Notes under the pieces: model-generated
Databases searched by the model: none
What the model was told of the DNA's origin: nothing
Seen by the model: the letters and a program-made list of their open reading frames with translations, nothing else
Position numbers and translations under genes: made by a program
Shown: one piece after another, positions 1 through 5,459 of the stretch
How the letters are laid out: each line of letters opens with the position of its first letter
Numbering within the stretch: position 1 is the stretch's first letter
NCBI GenBank assembly: GCA_902463235.1
Contig: CABQER010000039.1
Span: forward strand, 1 to 8,134
DNA length: 8,134 nucleotides
Direction of reading: 5' to 3'
DNA from: an uncultured Faecalibacterium sp.
GTDB taxonomy: Bacteria > Bacillota > Clostridia > Oscillospirales > Ruminococcaceae

Positions 1-671
1 TGACCCCGCTGGTGACCATTTTTTCCGGCGTGGGCCTTTCCATGCTGATCGCCGCACCCATTGGCGCTGCCGCAAGTCAGGTGGGCACCCTGATCATGTG
101 GGCCACCGAACAGGCTCCGCTGGTCATGGGCATTCTGGTATCCGTCATTGTGGGCGTGGCGCTGACCCTGCCCATTTCCTCTGCCGCCATCTGCGCCGCG
201 CTGGGTCTGACCGGCCTTGCCGGCGGTGCCGCCGTGGCAGGCTGCTGCGCCCAGATGATCGGCTTTGCCGTGATGAGCTACAAGGAGAACGGCGTGGGCG
301 GTCTGGTCAGTCAGGGCCTTGGCACCAGCATGCTGCAGATGGGCAACATCGTCAAGAACCCCCGTATCTGGATCGCGCCCACACTGGCCAGTGCCATCAC
401 CGGCCCGCTGGCCACCTGCGTGTTCCACTTTGAGATGAACGGTGCCGCTGTCTCTTCCGGCATGGGCACCTGCGGTCTGGTGGGCCAGATCGGCGTGTAC
501 ACCGGCTGGGTCAGCGACATTGCCGCCGGCGTCAAGACCGCCATCACCCCGATGGACTGGGCTGCCATGGTGCTGCTGTGCTTTGTTCTGCCTGCCGTGC
601 TGAGTGTGATCTTCTGCGAGATCGAGCGCAAGCTGGGCTGGATCAAAGAGGGCGACCTGAAGCTGAACTGA
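1..671 (+). CDS. PfoR/EIIC-type PTS membrane protein, 3' part
   Basis: This is the C-terminal 222 residues of a membrane protein; the frame is open to the left edge, so the start lies outside the window. The sequence resembles the PTS_EIIC_2 / COG3641 family (PfoR, called a putative toxin regulator in Clostridium). Family-like signatures are the segment SGVGLSMLIAAPIGAAASQVG (visible residues 8-28), the Gly/Ala-rich stretch at 60-90, KNPRIWIAPTLASAITGPLA (118-137) and GMGTCGLVGQIGVY (153-166). Hydrophobic stretches near 40-60, 60-92, 122-142 and 185-206 fit several membrane helices, and the charged end (EIERKLGWIKEGDLK) is probably cytoplasmic. The family is usually about 340-370 residues, so roughly one third is missing. 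No EIIA or EIIB domain is visible, and the transported substrate, if any, cannot be told. A strong terminator follows 38 bases after the stop, so this is the last gene of its operon. Confidence 0.8.
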   Translation, partial: TPLVTIFSGVGLSMLIAAPIGAAASQVGTLIMWATEQAPLVMGILVSVIVGVALTLPISSAAICAALGLTGLAGGAAVAGCCAQMIGFAVMSYKENGVGGLVSQGLGTSMLQMGNIVKNPRIWIAPTLASAITGPLATCVFHFEMNGAAVSSGMGTCGLVGQIGVYTGWVSDIAAGVKTAITPMDWAAMVLLCFVLPAVLSVIFCEIERKLGWIKEGDLKLN

Positions 672-708
672 TTTTTAAGCGGAAAAATCTTTTTGCTTTT
701 TGATAGAG

Positions 709-748
709 CAAATCCCGGCAGGCTACGGTCTGCCGGGATTTGTCTTTT
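709..748 (+). terminator. Rho-independent terminator after the PfoR/EIIC gene
   Basis: A perfect 13-bp stem (CAAATCCCGGCAG at 709-721 with its complement at 730-742) encloses an 8-base loop and is followed by TCTTTT. The T-rich tail lies only on the + side, so it mainly serves the membrane-protein gene. The NUDIX gene converges on it from the other strand and may also use the hairpin, but without a good U tract. Confidence 0.9.
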
Positions 749-787
749 CACGGTTAAACACGTGACGACGCTCTGCACAGGAAGCGT

Positions 788-1297
788 TCAAACGATTCGT
801 TTCCCGTCCAGCACTGCCTGCGTGAGGGTGTCGCCTTCATACACCAGCTTGAGGGAGAAATAAGGCCGTTCCTCATTCAGCAGCCGGAAGAAGATTTTGT
901 CGCCCTCCCAGATGGGCAGTTCAGCCGCCTTATCCTTCGGCACCCATTCCAGCACGCCTTCCCTGCAGGCATCGCCCTGCACCATCTCGCCCGTCCATTC
1001 ATCAGCGGTGTACAGGTGGATGAACTCGGTCATGTTGCCCCAAATAAAGGTCAGCAGACCCCGGGCGCGGAAGCGCTTCAGCGTCAGGCCGGTCTCCTCC
1101 TTCACTTCCCGCAGCAGGCAGTCCTCCGGGCTTTCAAACCGCTCAAACTTTCCGCCTACACCGATCCATTTGTCGTGGTTGTAGTCGTCCTGCTTTTTGA
1201 TACGGTGCAGCATCAGGTAGGCATCGTCCCGTTCCAGATAGCACAGCGTGGTGCTGAAAATGGGAAATTCCGGGTTCATGAAGGCTCCTAGATTCAT
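788..1297 (-). CDS. NUDIX hydrolase, MutT/MutX-like (probable 8-oxo-dGTP diphosphatase)
   Basis: The 169-residue protein carries a complete NUDIX box, G-x5-E-x7-REVKEETGL, at residues 49-71, with the metal-binding REVKEE core at 63-68. The preceding segment (DKWIGVGGKFE) and the later LEWVPKDKAAELPIWEGD resemble streptococcal MutX, which clears oxidised dGTP from the nucleotide pool. The family assignment is firm; the exact substrate is an inference, because NUDIX specificity is hard to read from sequence. The start at 1297 is chosen because AAGGAG (1304-1309) lies six bases upstream. The frame stays open for another 50 codons upstream, but those would translate the palindromic repeat. A second Met, six codons downstream (1279), is a less likely start. 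The gene lies 146 bases downstream of the ricin-type gene on the same strand. I see no promoter of its own, so it may depend on read-through across the repeat. Confidence 0.88.
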   Translation of the reverse strand: MNLGAFMNPEFPIFSTTLCYLERDDAYLMLHRIKKQDDYNHDKWIGVGGKFERFESPEDCLLREVKEETGLTLKRFRARGLLTFIWGNMTEFIHLYTADEWTGEMVQGDACREGVLEWVPKDKAAELPIWEGDKIFFRLLNEERPYFSLKLVYEGDTLTQAVLDGKRIV

Positions 1298-1303
1298 TGA
1301 GTT

Positions 1304-1309
1304 CTCCTT
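1304..1309 (-). promoter_or_regulatory. Ribosome binding site that fixes the NUDIX start
   Basis: AAGGAG on the minus strand, six bases before the ATG at 1297. It argues for the 169-residue form over the longer open frame that runs back through the repeat. Confidence 0.85.
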
Positions 1310-1321
1310 TTTTGTGTGTAA

Positions 1322-1444
1322 AACCCTCTCAGGCGCTAACGCGCCAGCTCCCCCGAGGGGGGAGCTTTTTCTTCTTCCGATTTGCGCAAATAAAGCTCCC
1401 CCTTTCGGGGGAGCTGGCATTGCGCAGCAATGACTGAGAGGGTT
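1322..1444. repeat. MITE-like palindromic intergenic element
   Basis: The ends are perfect 11-bp inverted repeats (AACCCTCTCAG at 1322-1332, complement at 1434-1444). Inside each end sits a small hairpin (GGCG...CGCC at 1332-1345; ATTGC-GCA-GCAAT at 1419-1431). Next comes a GC-rich hairpin (AGCTCCCCC/GGGGGAGCT at 1346-1366 and again at 1394-1415). A 27-base A/T-richer centre contains TTTGCGCAAA. The two arms are thus diverged inverted copies of each other. No coding capacity and no clear target-site duplication are visible. Each GC-rich hairpin is followed, toward the centre, by a T-rich run (TTTTTCTTCTT on +, TTTATTT on -), so the element could attenuate transcription in both directions. I recall similar sequences dispersed in Faecalibacterium-type genomes, but this was not searched. 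Confidence 0.8.
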
Positions 1445-2034
1445 CAAGCCTTCCGGCTTGCTCTTCCCTTGCCCGCATTGTTCAGCTTGCGCACAAGGTC
1501 GTTCTGATGCTTGCGCTGGCTGGGCGTGGGCTGCGGGTCTTTGGCCTCCTCAGCGCGGCGGCCGCTCTGGGCGGTGTCCGGATCGATGCGTTCCAGCGTC
1601 CACTCCTGATTGCCGCCGGCCACAAAGTTCCAGATCTGGGCCTGTGCGCCGTTGGAGGTGTTCATACCCACAAGGTCGATGTATTTATCCGCCAGCACAT
1701 TGCGGATGCGGGTGCGCCCGCTGCGGGTGGGCTCCAGCGCCCAGCACTGGCTCAGCCCGCTGGTGCGGCTCCACTGGTGCAGCCATGTGCCCTCCACCAC
1801 ACCGCCAAGGGCCAGATCCATCATCTTGCCGGTAAAGCGGTTGCAGATGCGCCAGCGGCCCTCGCCTGCATCCACGAACTGCCACTGCTGCCACGGATGG
1901 CCTGCATAGCTCCACAGCTGGATGGCCGCGCCGTTCTCGGTGTTGAAGTTCTTTACTTCCAGTACCTTTCCATTGGGGGCTTTGATGATATAAAATTCAT
2001 TTTCCAGAATGACTGCCTGTGATGCCTTTGCCAT
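1444..2034 (-). CDS. Ricin-type beta-trefoil (RICIN) domain protein, no signal peptide
   Basis: The 196-residue protein is almost entirely one ricin B-like beta-trefoil domain, a fold that usually binds carbohydrate. Three subdomains are visible, each with an L/I/Q-rich W motif (GAAIQLW 35-41, GTWLHQW 82-88, GAQAQIW 129-135) and a QxW motif (QQW 49-51, QCW 96-98, QEW 143-145). The N-terminus (MAKASQAVILENEFY) has no signal peptide, lipobox or anchor, so the protein is predicted cytoplasmic. Residues 151-196 form a hydrophilic, Arg/Lys/Gln-rich, probably disordered tail. There is no catalytic domain, which most bacterial RICIN modules accompany. The ATG at 2032-2034 has AAGGAG nine bases upstream (2044-2049) and a good promoter. 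The stop codon overlaps the last base of the palindromic element. The NUDIX gene follows on the same strand. The ligand is unknown; the fold call is strong, the biological role open. Confidence 0.85.
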   Translation of the reverse strand: MAKASQAVILENEFYIIKAPNGKVLEVKNFNTENGAAIQLWSYAGHPWQQWQFVDAGEGRWRICNRFTGKMMDLALGGVVEGTWLHQWSRTSGLSQCWALEPTRSGRTRIRNVLADKYIDLVGMNTSNGAQAQIWNFVAGGNQEWTLERIDPDTAQSGRRAEEAKDPQPTPSQRKHQNDLVRKLNNAGKGRASRKA

Positions 2035-2066
2035 AGAGCACGACTCCTTTCCAGTTTGGTAGCCCT

Positions 2067-2095
2067 ATTATAGCGTATTTGTCCTTTGGCAGCAA
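2067..2095 (-). promoter_or_regulatory. SigA-type promoter of the ricin-type gene
   Basis: On the minus strand, a -35 TTGCTG (2090-2095) and a perfect -10 TATAAT (2067-2072) are separated by exactly 17 bases. The implied transcript start is about 25 bases before the start codon, leaving a short leader that holds the AAGGAG. Confidence 0.8.
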
Positions 2096-2197
2096 GAATG
2101 CTTTTCCATAATCTTTTTACGTTTTATTGTGCATTTTGACATGATTCCCGCAACGATAACGTTTACGCGCAACAAAACCGTCTCTGCAGGGAATTTC

Positions 2198-2227
2198 TTT
2201 ACACTCCGGCCTGTCTTGTGATACAAT
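2198..2227 (+). promoter_or_regulatory. Promoter of the nitroreductase-GNAT operon
   Basis: A -35-like TTTACA (2198-2203) is followed after 18 bases by TACAAT (2222-2227). The TG at 2219-2220 makes it an extended -10. It is divergent from the ricin-gene promoter about 100 bases away, so the 224-base gap between the two genes holds both control regions. Confidence 0.7.
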
Positions 2228-2258
2228 AAAGGCACACGCTTTTAGGGAGGGATTTGGA

Positions 2259-2780
2259 ATGACCAACGAAACCTTGGAAACCATTAAAAGCCGCCGCAGC
2301 TGCCGTGCCTATAAGCCGGAGCAGATCACCGACGAAGAGCTGAATGCCGTGCTGGAAGCCGGCACCTACGCTGCCAGCGCCATGGGCCGCCAGAGCGCAA
2401 AGATCGTGGTGGTGCAGGACGCTGCCACCCGCGCCCAGCTCACCCGCATGAACGCCGCTGTCATGGGCAAGGACACCGACCCTATGTACGGCGCTCCTAC
2501 CATTCTGGTAGTGCTGGCCGATGCCGGTTCCAAAAATGCCGTGCAGGACGGCAGCCTTGTCATGGGCAATCTGATGCTGGCCGCGGCCTCGCTGGGGCTG
2601 GGCAGCTGCTGGATCAACCGCGCAAAGGAAGAGTTTGAATCCGACGAGGGCAAGGCCCTGCTCCGGCAGTGGGGCATCGAGGGCGATTGGGTCGGCGTCG
2701 GCCACTGCATTCTGGGCTATCCTGCTGCAGACCCCAAGCCCGCCGCCCCCCGCAAGCCGGATTATATCGTAAAAGTATAA
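2259..2780 (+). CDS. Nitroreductase family protein (FMN-dependent oxidoreductase)
   Basis: The 173-residue protein fits the compact nitroreductase family, FMN-dependent NAD(P)H oxidoreductases that reduce nitro compounds, quinones or flavins in the cytoplasm. It begins with the typical TIKSRRSCRAYKPEQIT (residues 8-24), where R12-R13-S14 would contact the FMN phosphate. ASAMGRQ (40-46) matches the usual 'aPSa.n.Q' segment. The central GSLVMGNLMLAAASLGLGSCWINR and the late LGYPA are also characteristic. Length is normal for the shorter clade. The start has AGGGAGG (2244-2250) eight bases upstream. The acetyltransferase gene begins eight bases after the stop, with its ribosome site overlapping the TAA, so the two are almost surely co-expressed. 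The physiological substrate cannot be deduced. Confidence 0.9.
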   Translation: MTNETLETIKSRRSCRAYKPEQITDEELNAVLEAGTYAASAMGRQSAKIVVVQDAATRAQLTRMNAAVMGKDTDPMYGAPTILVVLADAGSKNAVQDGSLVMGNLMLAAASLGLGSCWINRAKEEFESDEGKALLRQWGIEGDWVGVGHCILGYPAADPKPAAPRKPDYIVKV

Positions 2781-2788
2781 GGAGAACT

Positions 2789-3283
2789 ATGAAGCCTGAT
2801 TACAAGCTGGTCGCCAAGGCCAAATACATCCACGCTACCGCCGACCTTGCCAGTGAGCTCTGGCACGAGGTGTACAAGCGCTACTATCCCGCAAAGCAGC
2901 TGGACACCCTTGTGGAAGAGCTGCAGAGCGCAGACGCCATCGAAGCAGACATCGACAACGATGTGAACTATTTTCTGGTCGTTCTGGGCGGCAAAACCAT
3001 CGGCTACTTTGCGTGGAAGATGGAGAACACCGCCCTGCATCTGATGCACCTGTACCTCAAGCCCGAATACCGCGGCAAGGCACTGGGCCGGGACATCGTG
3101 CTCTCCTGCGAGCGGCTGGCCCGCGGCGAGGGCAAGGGCCGTGTGTGGTGCACCGTGCACGCCAAGGCCCTGCCGGTGCAGCAGTTCTTCAAGGCACTGC
3201 GCTACCGCAATTTAAAGCCTGCCGAGCAGGACACCGGCACCGTCCCCCGGGACGAAGTGGTGTTTGAGCATACTCTGGGCTGA
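2789..3283 (+). CDS. GNAT-family N-acetyltransferase
   Basis: The 164-residue protein is a probable acetyl-CoA-dependent acyltransferase. The GNAT core is seen at LHLMHLYLKPEYRGKALGRD (residues 83-102), where YRGKALG (94-100) is the pyrophosphate-binding loop after strand 4. The end of strand 3 (GGKTIGYFAWKME, 67-79) precedes it. A later segment, WCTVHAKALPVQQFFKALRYR (120-140), fits motif B with the usual side-by-side N/Q-x-FF pattern. The frame is open 40 codons further upstream, but that stretch overlaps the nitroreductase gene. The ATG at 2789 follows an AGGAG at 2780-2784 that overlaps the nitroreductase stop codon, pointing to translational coupling. The acceptor is unknown: a small molecule or a protein N-terminus are both possible. 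Confidence 0.85.
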   Translation: MKPDYKLVAKAKYIHATADLASELWHEVYKRYYPAKQLDTLVEELQSADAIEADIDNDVNYFLVVLGGKTIGYFAWKMENTALHLMHLYLKPEYRGKALGRDIVLSCERLARGEGKGRVWCTVHAKALPVQQFFKALRYRNLKPAEQDTGTVPRDEVVFEHTLG

Positions 3284-3323
3284 TTTTGCTGCCGGAAAAC
3301 CGCAAAATGCTATTGAATTTTTT
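3283..3323 (+). terminator. Possible weak terminator after the GNAT gene
   Basis: A 7-bp stem ATTTTGC (3283-3289) with GCAAAAT (3302-3308) begins in the stop codon and has a 12-base loop. A run of six T residues (3318-3323) comes only about 10 bases later, overlapping the yerC promoter. The geometry is poor, so some read-through into yerC is likely. Confidence 0.3.
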
Positions 3324-3341
3324 CTTCGTTTGTTCTACACT
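3313..3341 (+). promoter_or_regulatory. Probable yerC promoter
   Basis: TTGAAT (3313-3318) and TACACT (3336-3341) are spaced by 17 bases, a fair SigA promoter. The -10 hexamer lies in the left arm of a perfect dyad, so a repressor bound there would block it. Confidence 0.6.
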
Positions 3342-3352
3342 AATGTAGTGTA
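3336..3352. promoter_or_regulatory. Perfect 17-bp dyad, probable operator at yerC
   Basis: TACACTA-ATG-TAGTGTA is an exact inverted repeat with 7-bp arms and a 3-base spacer. It overlaps the proposed -10 box and the transcript start of yerC. There is no T-run after it, so it is an operator candidate and not a terminator. The binding protein is unknown; YerC itself is a candidate by analogy with TrpR autoregulation. Confidence 0.55.
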
Positions 3353-3399
3353 ATAAAGTGCCTGCCTGTGGGCGGCATCTGCAAAAAAAGGAGAACGAC

Positions 3400-3699
3400 A
3401 TGGCAAAAGATCATCCTACCGGCCAGTCCGGTCTGTATCAGGCATTTTTGCAGCTCAAGACCCCGGAACAGTGCTACCGTTTTTTACAGGATGTGTGCAG
3501 CTATTCCGAGCTGAGCGCAATGGAGCAGCGCTACAACATTGCCGAAATGCTGGTGGACAAACGCATCTACACCGAGATCATGGATAAGACCGGTGCATCC
3601 AGCGCCATCATCAGCCGGGTAAGCCGGGTGCTGAGTGCCAACGACAGCGTGCTGCGCGCCTTGCTGGAAGCGGAAAAAGCTGCCGACGATCAAAACTGA
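3400..3699 (+). CDS. yerC: YerC/YecD-family TrpR-like DNA-binding protein
   Basis: The 99-residue, all-helical protein matches the YerC/YecD family of TrpR-related proteins in Firmicutes. Conserved features are the N-terminal LKTPEQCYRFLQDVCSYSEL (residues 19-38), then LSAMEQRYNIAEML (38-51). A helix-turn-helix follows at about 55-75 (IYTEIMDKTGASSAIISRV), where GAS-x-A-x-ISRV is the family's recognition-helix pattern. Length is typical (about 95-100). TrpR family members bind operator DNA as dimers; the ligand and targets of YerC are poorly known. The ATG at 3400 has AAGGAG (3388-3393) six bases upstream; an in-frame ATG at 3358 would translate the leader. It stands alone between a promoter and a strong terminator, unlike the pcrA/pcrB-linked arrangement I recall from Bacillus. 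The dyad over its promoter suggests self-control. Confidence 0.88.
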   Translation: MAKDHPTGQSGLYQAFLQLKTPEQCYRFLQDVCSYSELSAMEQRYNIAEMLVDKRIYTEIMDKTGASSAIISRVSRVLSANDSVLRALLEAEKAADDQN

Positions 3700-3716
3700 A
3701 CTTCCACACAAACCAT

Positions 3717-3754
3717 GCCGCGTGCCGCCCGTGCGGTATGCGGCTTTTATTATT
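3717..3754 (+). terminator. Rho-independent terminator of yerC
   Basis: A 12-bp stem (3717-3728 with 3733-3744, including two G-U pairs) closes a 4-base loop and is followed by TTTTATTATT. Confidence 0.88.
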
Positions 3755-3767
3755 CAACCGGGAAGGC

Positions 3768-3828
3768 AGAAGTCCCCACGCCAGCGGGGTACTTCTATCG
3801 TTTTTCCTCATGCGGCGCAGATGCGCCG
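3768..3828 (+). other. Two tandem hairpins in the leader region before the DJ-1 gene
   Basis: Hairpin one pairs AGAAGTCCCC (3768-3777) with 3786-3796 (one bulged T), with TTTTT at 3801-3805. Hairpin two is CGGCGC-AGAT-GCGCCG (3813-3828), followed by TCTTCATC. Both lie between the yerC terminator and the DJ-1 ribosome site (3845-3850). The first looks like a second terminator or an attenuator. No convincing promoter is visible between 3755 and 3844. Confidence 0.5.
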
Positions 3829-3860
3829 TCTTCATCAGAGATCAGGGAGGTTTGATTTTT

Positions 3861-4412
3861 ATGAGCAAAGCTGTTGTATTTTTTGCCGAGGGCACCGAGG
3901 AATGTGAAGCCCTGCTGGTGGTCGATTTGCTGCGCCGCGCCAAGGTGGAGGTGACCGTGGCCAGCGCATCCGGCAGCCGTGAGATCGTGAGCAGCCACAA
4001 GGTGCATATCACCGCCGACGCACTGGCCGAAGAGGTGGATTATTCGGATGTGGACATGGTGGTGCTGCCCGGCGGCATCCCCGGCACCCCGAACCTTGCC
4101 GCCAACAAGACCGTTACCGACACCTGCGTTTCCTTTGCAAAGAGCGGCAAAAAGGTAGCTGCCATCTGCGCAGCACCCAGCGTGCTGGCATCTCTCGGCC
4201 TGCTGGAGGGCAGAAAAGCCACGGCGCACGCCGGTTTCCAAGACAAATTGGCCGGTGCCGAGGTGCTGGATACCGAAGTGGTAGTGGACGGCAATATCAC
4301 CACCAGCTACGGTCTGGGCGGTGCCATCCCCTTTGCGCTGGAGCTGGTGCGCCAGCTGGCCGGGCAGGCTGAGGCCGACCGCATCCAGAACGCCATCGCC
4401 TACCGCCACTGA
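3861..4412 (+). CDS. DJ-1/PfpI family protein (YajL/ThiJ-like)
   Basis: The 183-residue protein is a full-length single-domain DJ-1 family member. The N-terminal AVVFFAEGTEECEALLVVDLLRRA (residues 4-27) contains Glu16, which aligns with human DJ-1 Glu18. The nucleophile elbow AAICAAPS holds Cys103, matching DJ-1 Cys106. His123 (KATAHAGF) fits the conserved His region. LPGGIPGTPNL (69-79) is the typical loop. Family members act as chaperones, glyoxalases or oxidative-stress factors, and their in vivo reaction is disputed, so no reaction is assigned. The frame is open to 3738, but GGGAGG at 3845-3850, ten bases before the ATG at 3861, and the alignment start support the shorter form. The FAH-family gene starts 14 bases after the stop, indicating an operon. 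Confidence 0.9.
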   Translation: MSKAVVFFAEGTEECEALLVVDLLRRAKVEVTVASASGSREIVSSHKVHITADALAEEVDYSDVDMVVLPGGIPGTPNLAANKTVTDTCVSFAKSGKKVAAICAAPSVLASLGLLEGRKATAHAGFQDKLAGAEVLDTEVVVDGNITTSYGLGGAIPFALELVRQLAGQAEADRIQNAIAYRH

Positions 4413-4426
4413 GGGAGGAAACTGAA

Positions 4427-5311
4427 ATGCGTTTTGTCACCTGCCGCCTGCCGGACGGCGTAGAAGATCCGGCCATTCTTTCGCCGGACGGCACACAGAT
4501 CTGGCCGCTGAGCTGGCTGGGCCTTTCCTATGAAACCTTGTCCGATGCCATCCCCTTTCTGACCCCGCAGGTGCGGGCAGGCCTGCAGCTTGCCATTGCG
4601 GGCATCCCGGCCCTGCCCGTGGATGCCGTGCAGCTGCAAAGCCCTATTCCCTGCCCGGCGCAGGATGTGGTGTGCCTTGGCATCAACTACATGGCCCACT
4701 CGGACGAAGCGGAGAAATACTCTGCCGATGCCTTTGCAACCAAACATCAGGATGCCATTTATTTTTCCAAGCGCGTTTCCCGCGCTGTGCCGGACGGCGG
4801 CTTTATTGAAGCTCACACTGACCTTGTGCAGAAGCTGGACTACGAATGCGAGCTGGCTGTGGTTCTGGGCAAAGATGCCAGGGATGTGCCCGCCGGGCAG
4901 ACAAAAGACTATGTGTTCGGCTACACCATCCTGAACGACGTTTCCGCCCGCGATGTGCAGACCGCCCACAAGCAGTGGTATTTCGGCAAAAGTCTGGACG
5001 GCTTCACGCCCATCGGCCCCTGCATCGTTACCGCAGACGAATTCGACACCTACCCGCCCAAGCTCGGCATCCGAAGCTTCGTCAACGGCGAAAAGCGGCA
5101 GGACTCGAACACCGGCCTGCAGATCTTTGATATCGACCACGTGATCCACGAGCTGACTCAGGGCATGACCCTGAAGGCCGGCACCATCATTGCCACCGGC
5201 ACCCCGGCAGGCGTGGGCATGGGCATGGACCCGCCGCAGTTCCTGAAGCCCGGCGACACGGTGCGCTGTGAGATCGACGGCATTGGCAGCCTGACCAACA
5301 CCGTGCGGTGA
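4427..5311 (+). CDS. Fumarylacetoacetate hydrolase (FAH) family protein
   Basis: The 294-residue protein has an N-terminal lid region (1-75) and the FAH catalytic domain (about 76-294). All key residues of FAHD1-type enzymes appear in the right spacing. His91 and Glu94 (GINYMAHSDE) match the catalytic pair, Glu140 and Glu142 (LDYECELAVVLG) and Asp171 (ILNDVSARD) match the Mg/Mn ligands, and Lys188 (GKSLDGF) matches the active-site Lys. IIATGTPAGVG (254-264) closes the pocket. Such proteins cleave or decarboxylate acylpyruvates or oxaloacetate, or act as hydratases/isomerases in aromatic degradation. No aromatic pathway genes are nearby, so an acylpyruvate hydrolase or oxaloacetate decarboxylase-like housekeeping role is the more likely inference. 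GGGAGG (4413-4418) lies eight bases upstream of the ATG. Confidence 0.88.
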   Translation: MRFVTCRLPDGVEDPAILSPDGTQIWPLSWLGLSYETLSDAIPFLTPQVRAGLQLAIAGIPALPVDAVQLQSPIPCPAQDVVCLGINYMAHSDEAEKYSADAFATKHQDAIYFSKRVSRAVPDGGFIEAHTDLVQKLDYECELAVVLGKDARDVPAGQTKDYVFGYTILNDVSARDVQTAHKQWYFGKSLDGFTPIGPCIVTADEFDTYPPKLGIRSFVNGEKRQDSNTGLQIFDIDHVIHELTQGMTLKAGTIIATGTPAGVGMGMDPPQFLKPGDTVRCEIDGIGSLTNTVR

Positions 5312-5334
5312 GCACTGGCATTTGTGCCAAATAT

Positions 5335-5393
5335 CCGCTGCGTTTTCCGTCTGTTTGCATGAAAATCCGCAGCGGCACTGCTCTTTTCAGAGC
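5335..5393 (+). terminator. Long bulged hairpin between the FAH gene and glucokinase, possible terminator
   Basis: CCGCTGCG (5335-5342) pairs with 5368-5375, and TTTTC (5343-5347) pairs with GAAAA (5361-5365), with a 2-base bulge. A small hairpin GCTCT-TTTC-AGAGC (5380-5393) follows. The only T-run (5384-5387) is short and partly in that loop, so efficient termination is doubtful. Confidence 0.4.
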
Positions 5394-5398
5394 GGGTG

Positions 5399-5407
5399 TG
5401 CTATACT
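5399..5407 (+). promoter_or_regulatory. Extended -10 promoter of the glucokinase gene
   Basis: TG-C-TATACT (5399-5407) is a good extended -10; there is no clear -35 at 17-18 bases upstream. It lies 53 bases before the start codon. Confidence 0.6.
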
Positions 5408-5425
5408 GGCTGTATGAATGAAAAA

Positions 5426-5442
5426 TGCGGCCCCGGGCCGCA
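5426..5442 (+). other. GC-rich hairpin just before the glucokinase ribosome site
   Basis: TGCGGCCC-C-GGGCCGCA is a perfect 8-bp inverted repeat in the glucokinase leader. It ends one base before AGAAGGGG (5443-5450 region) and would fold as a 6-bp stem with a 5-base loop. It could be an operator or an RNA stem that affects ribosome access. Confidence 0.45.
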
Positions 5443-5459
5443 GAAGGGGTAAATGAACT

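Noticed and set aside
1346..1415. CRISPR-like repeat-spacer arrangement from the two AGCTCCCCC hairpins
   Set aside because: Only two copies, in inverted orientation, inside one palindromic element; no further repeats and no cas genes.
1298..1447. 50-residue N-terminal extension of the NUDIX protein
   Set aside because: It would translate the palindromic repeat, and a strong AAGGAG fixes the start at 1297.
2669..2788. 40-residue N-terminal extension of the GNAT protein
   Set aside because: It overlaps the nitroreductase gene in another frame; the ATG at 2789 has its own ribosome site and fits the family.
3738..3860. 41-residue N-terminal extension of the DJ-1 protein
   Set aside because: It begins inside the yerC terminator and runs through two hairpins; the DJ-1 fold begins at the ATG at 3861.
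3795..4409. 204-codon open frame antisense to the DJ-1 gene
   Set aside because: Shadow frame, Gly/His-rich, no family features.
4400..5149. 249-codon open frame antisense to the FAH gene
   Set aside because: Shadow of a gene with all catalytic residues intact; no ribosome site or recognisable domain.
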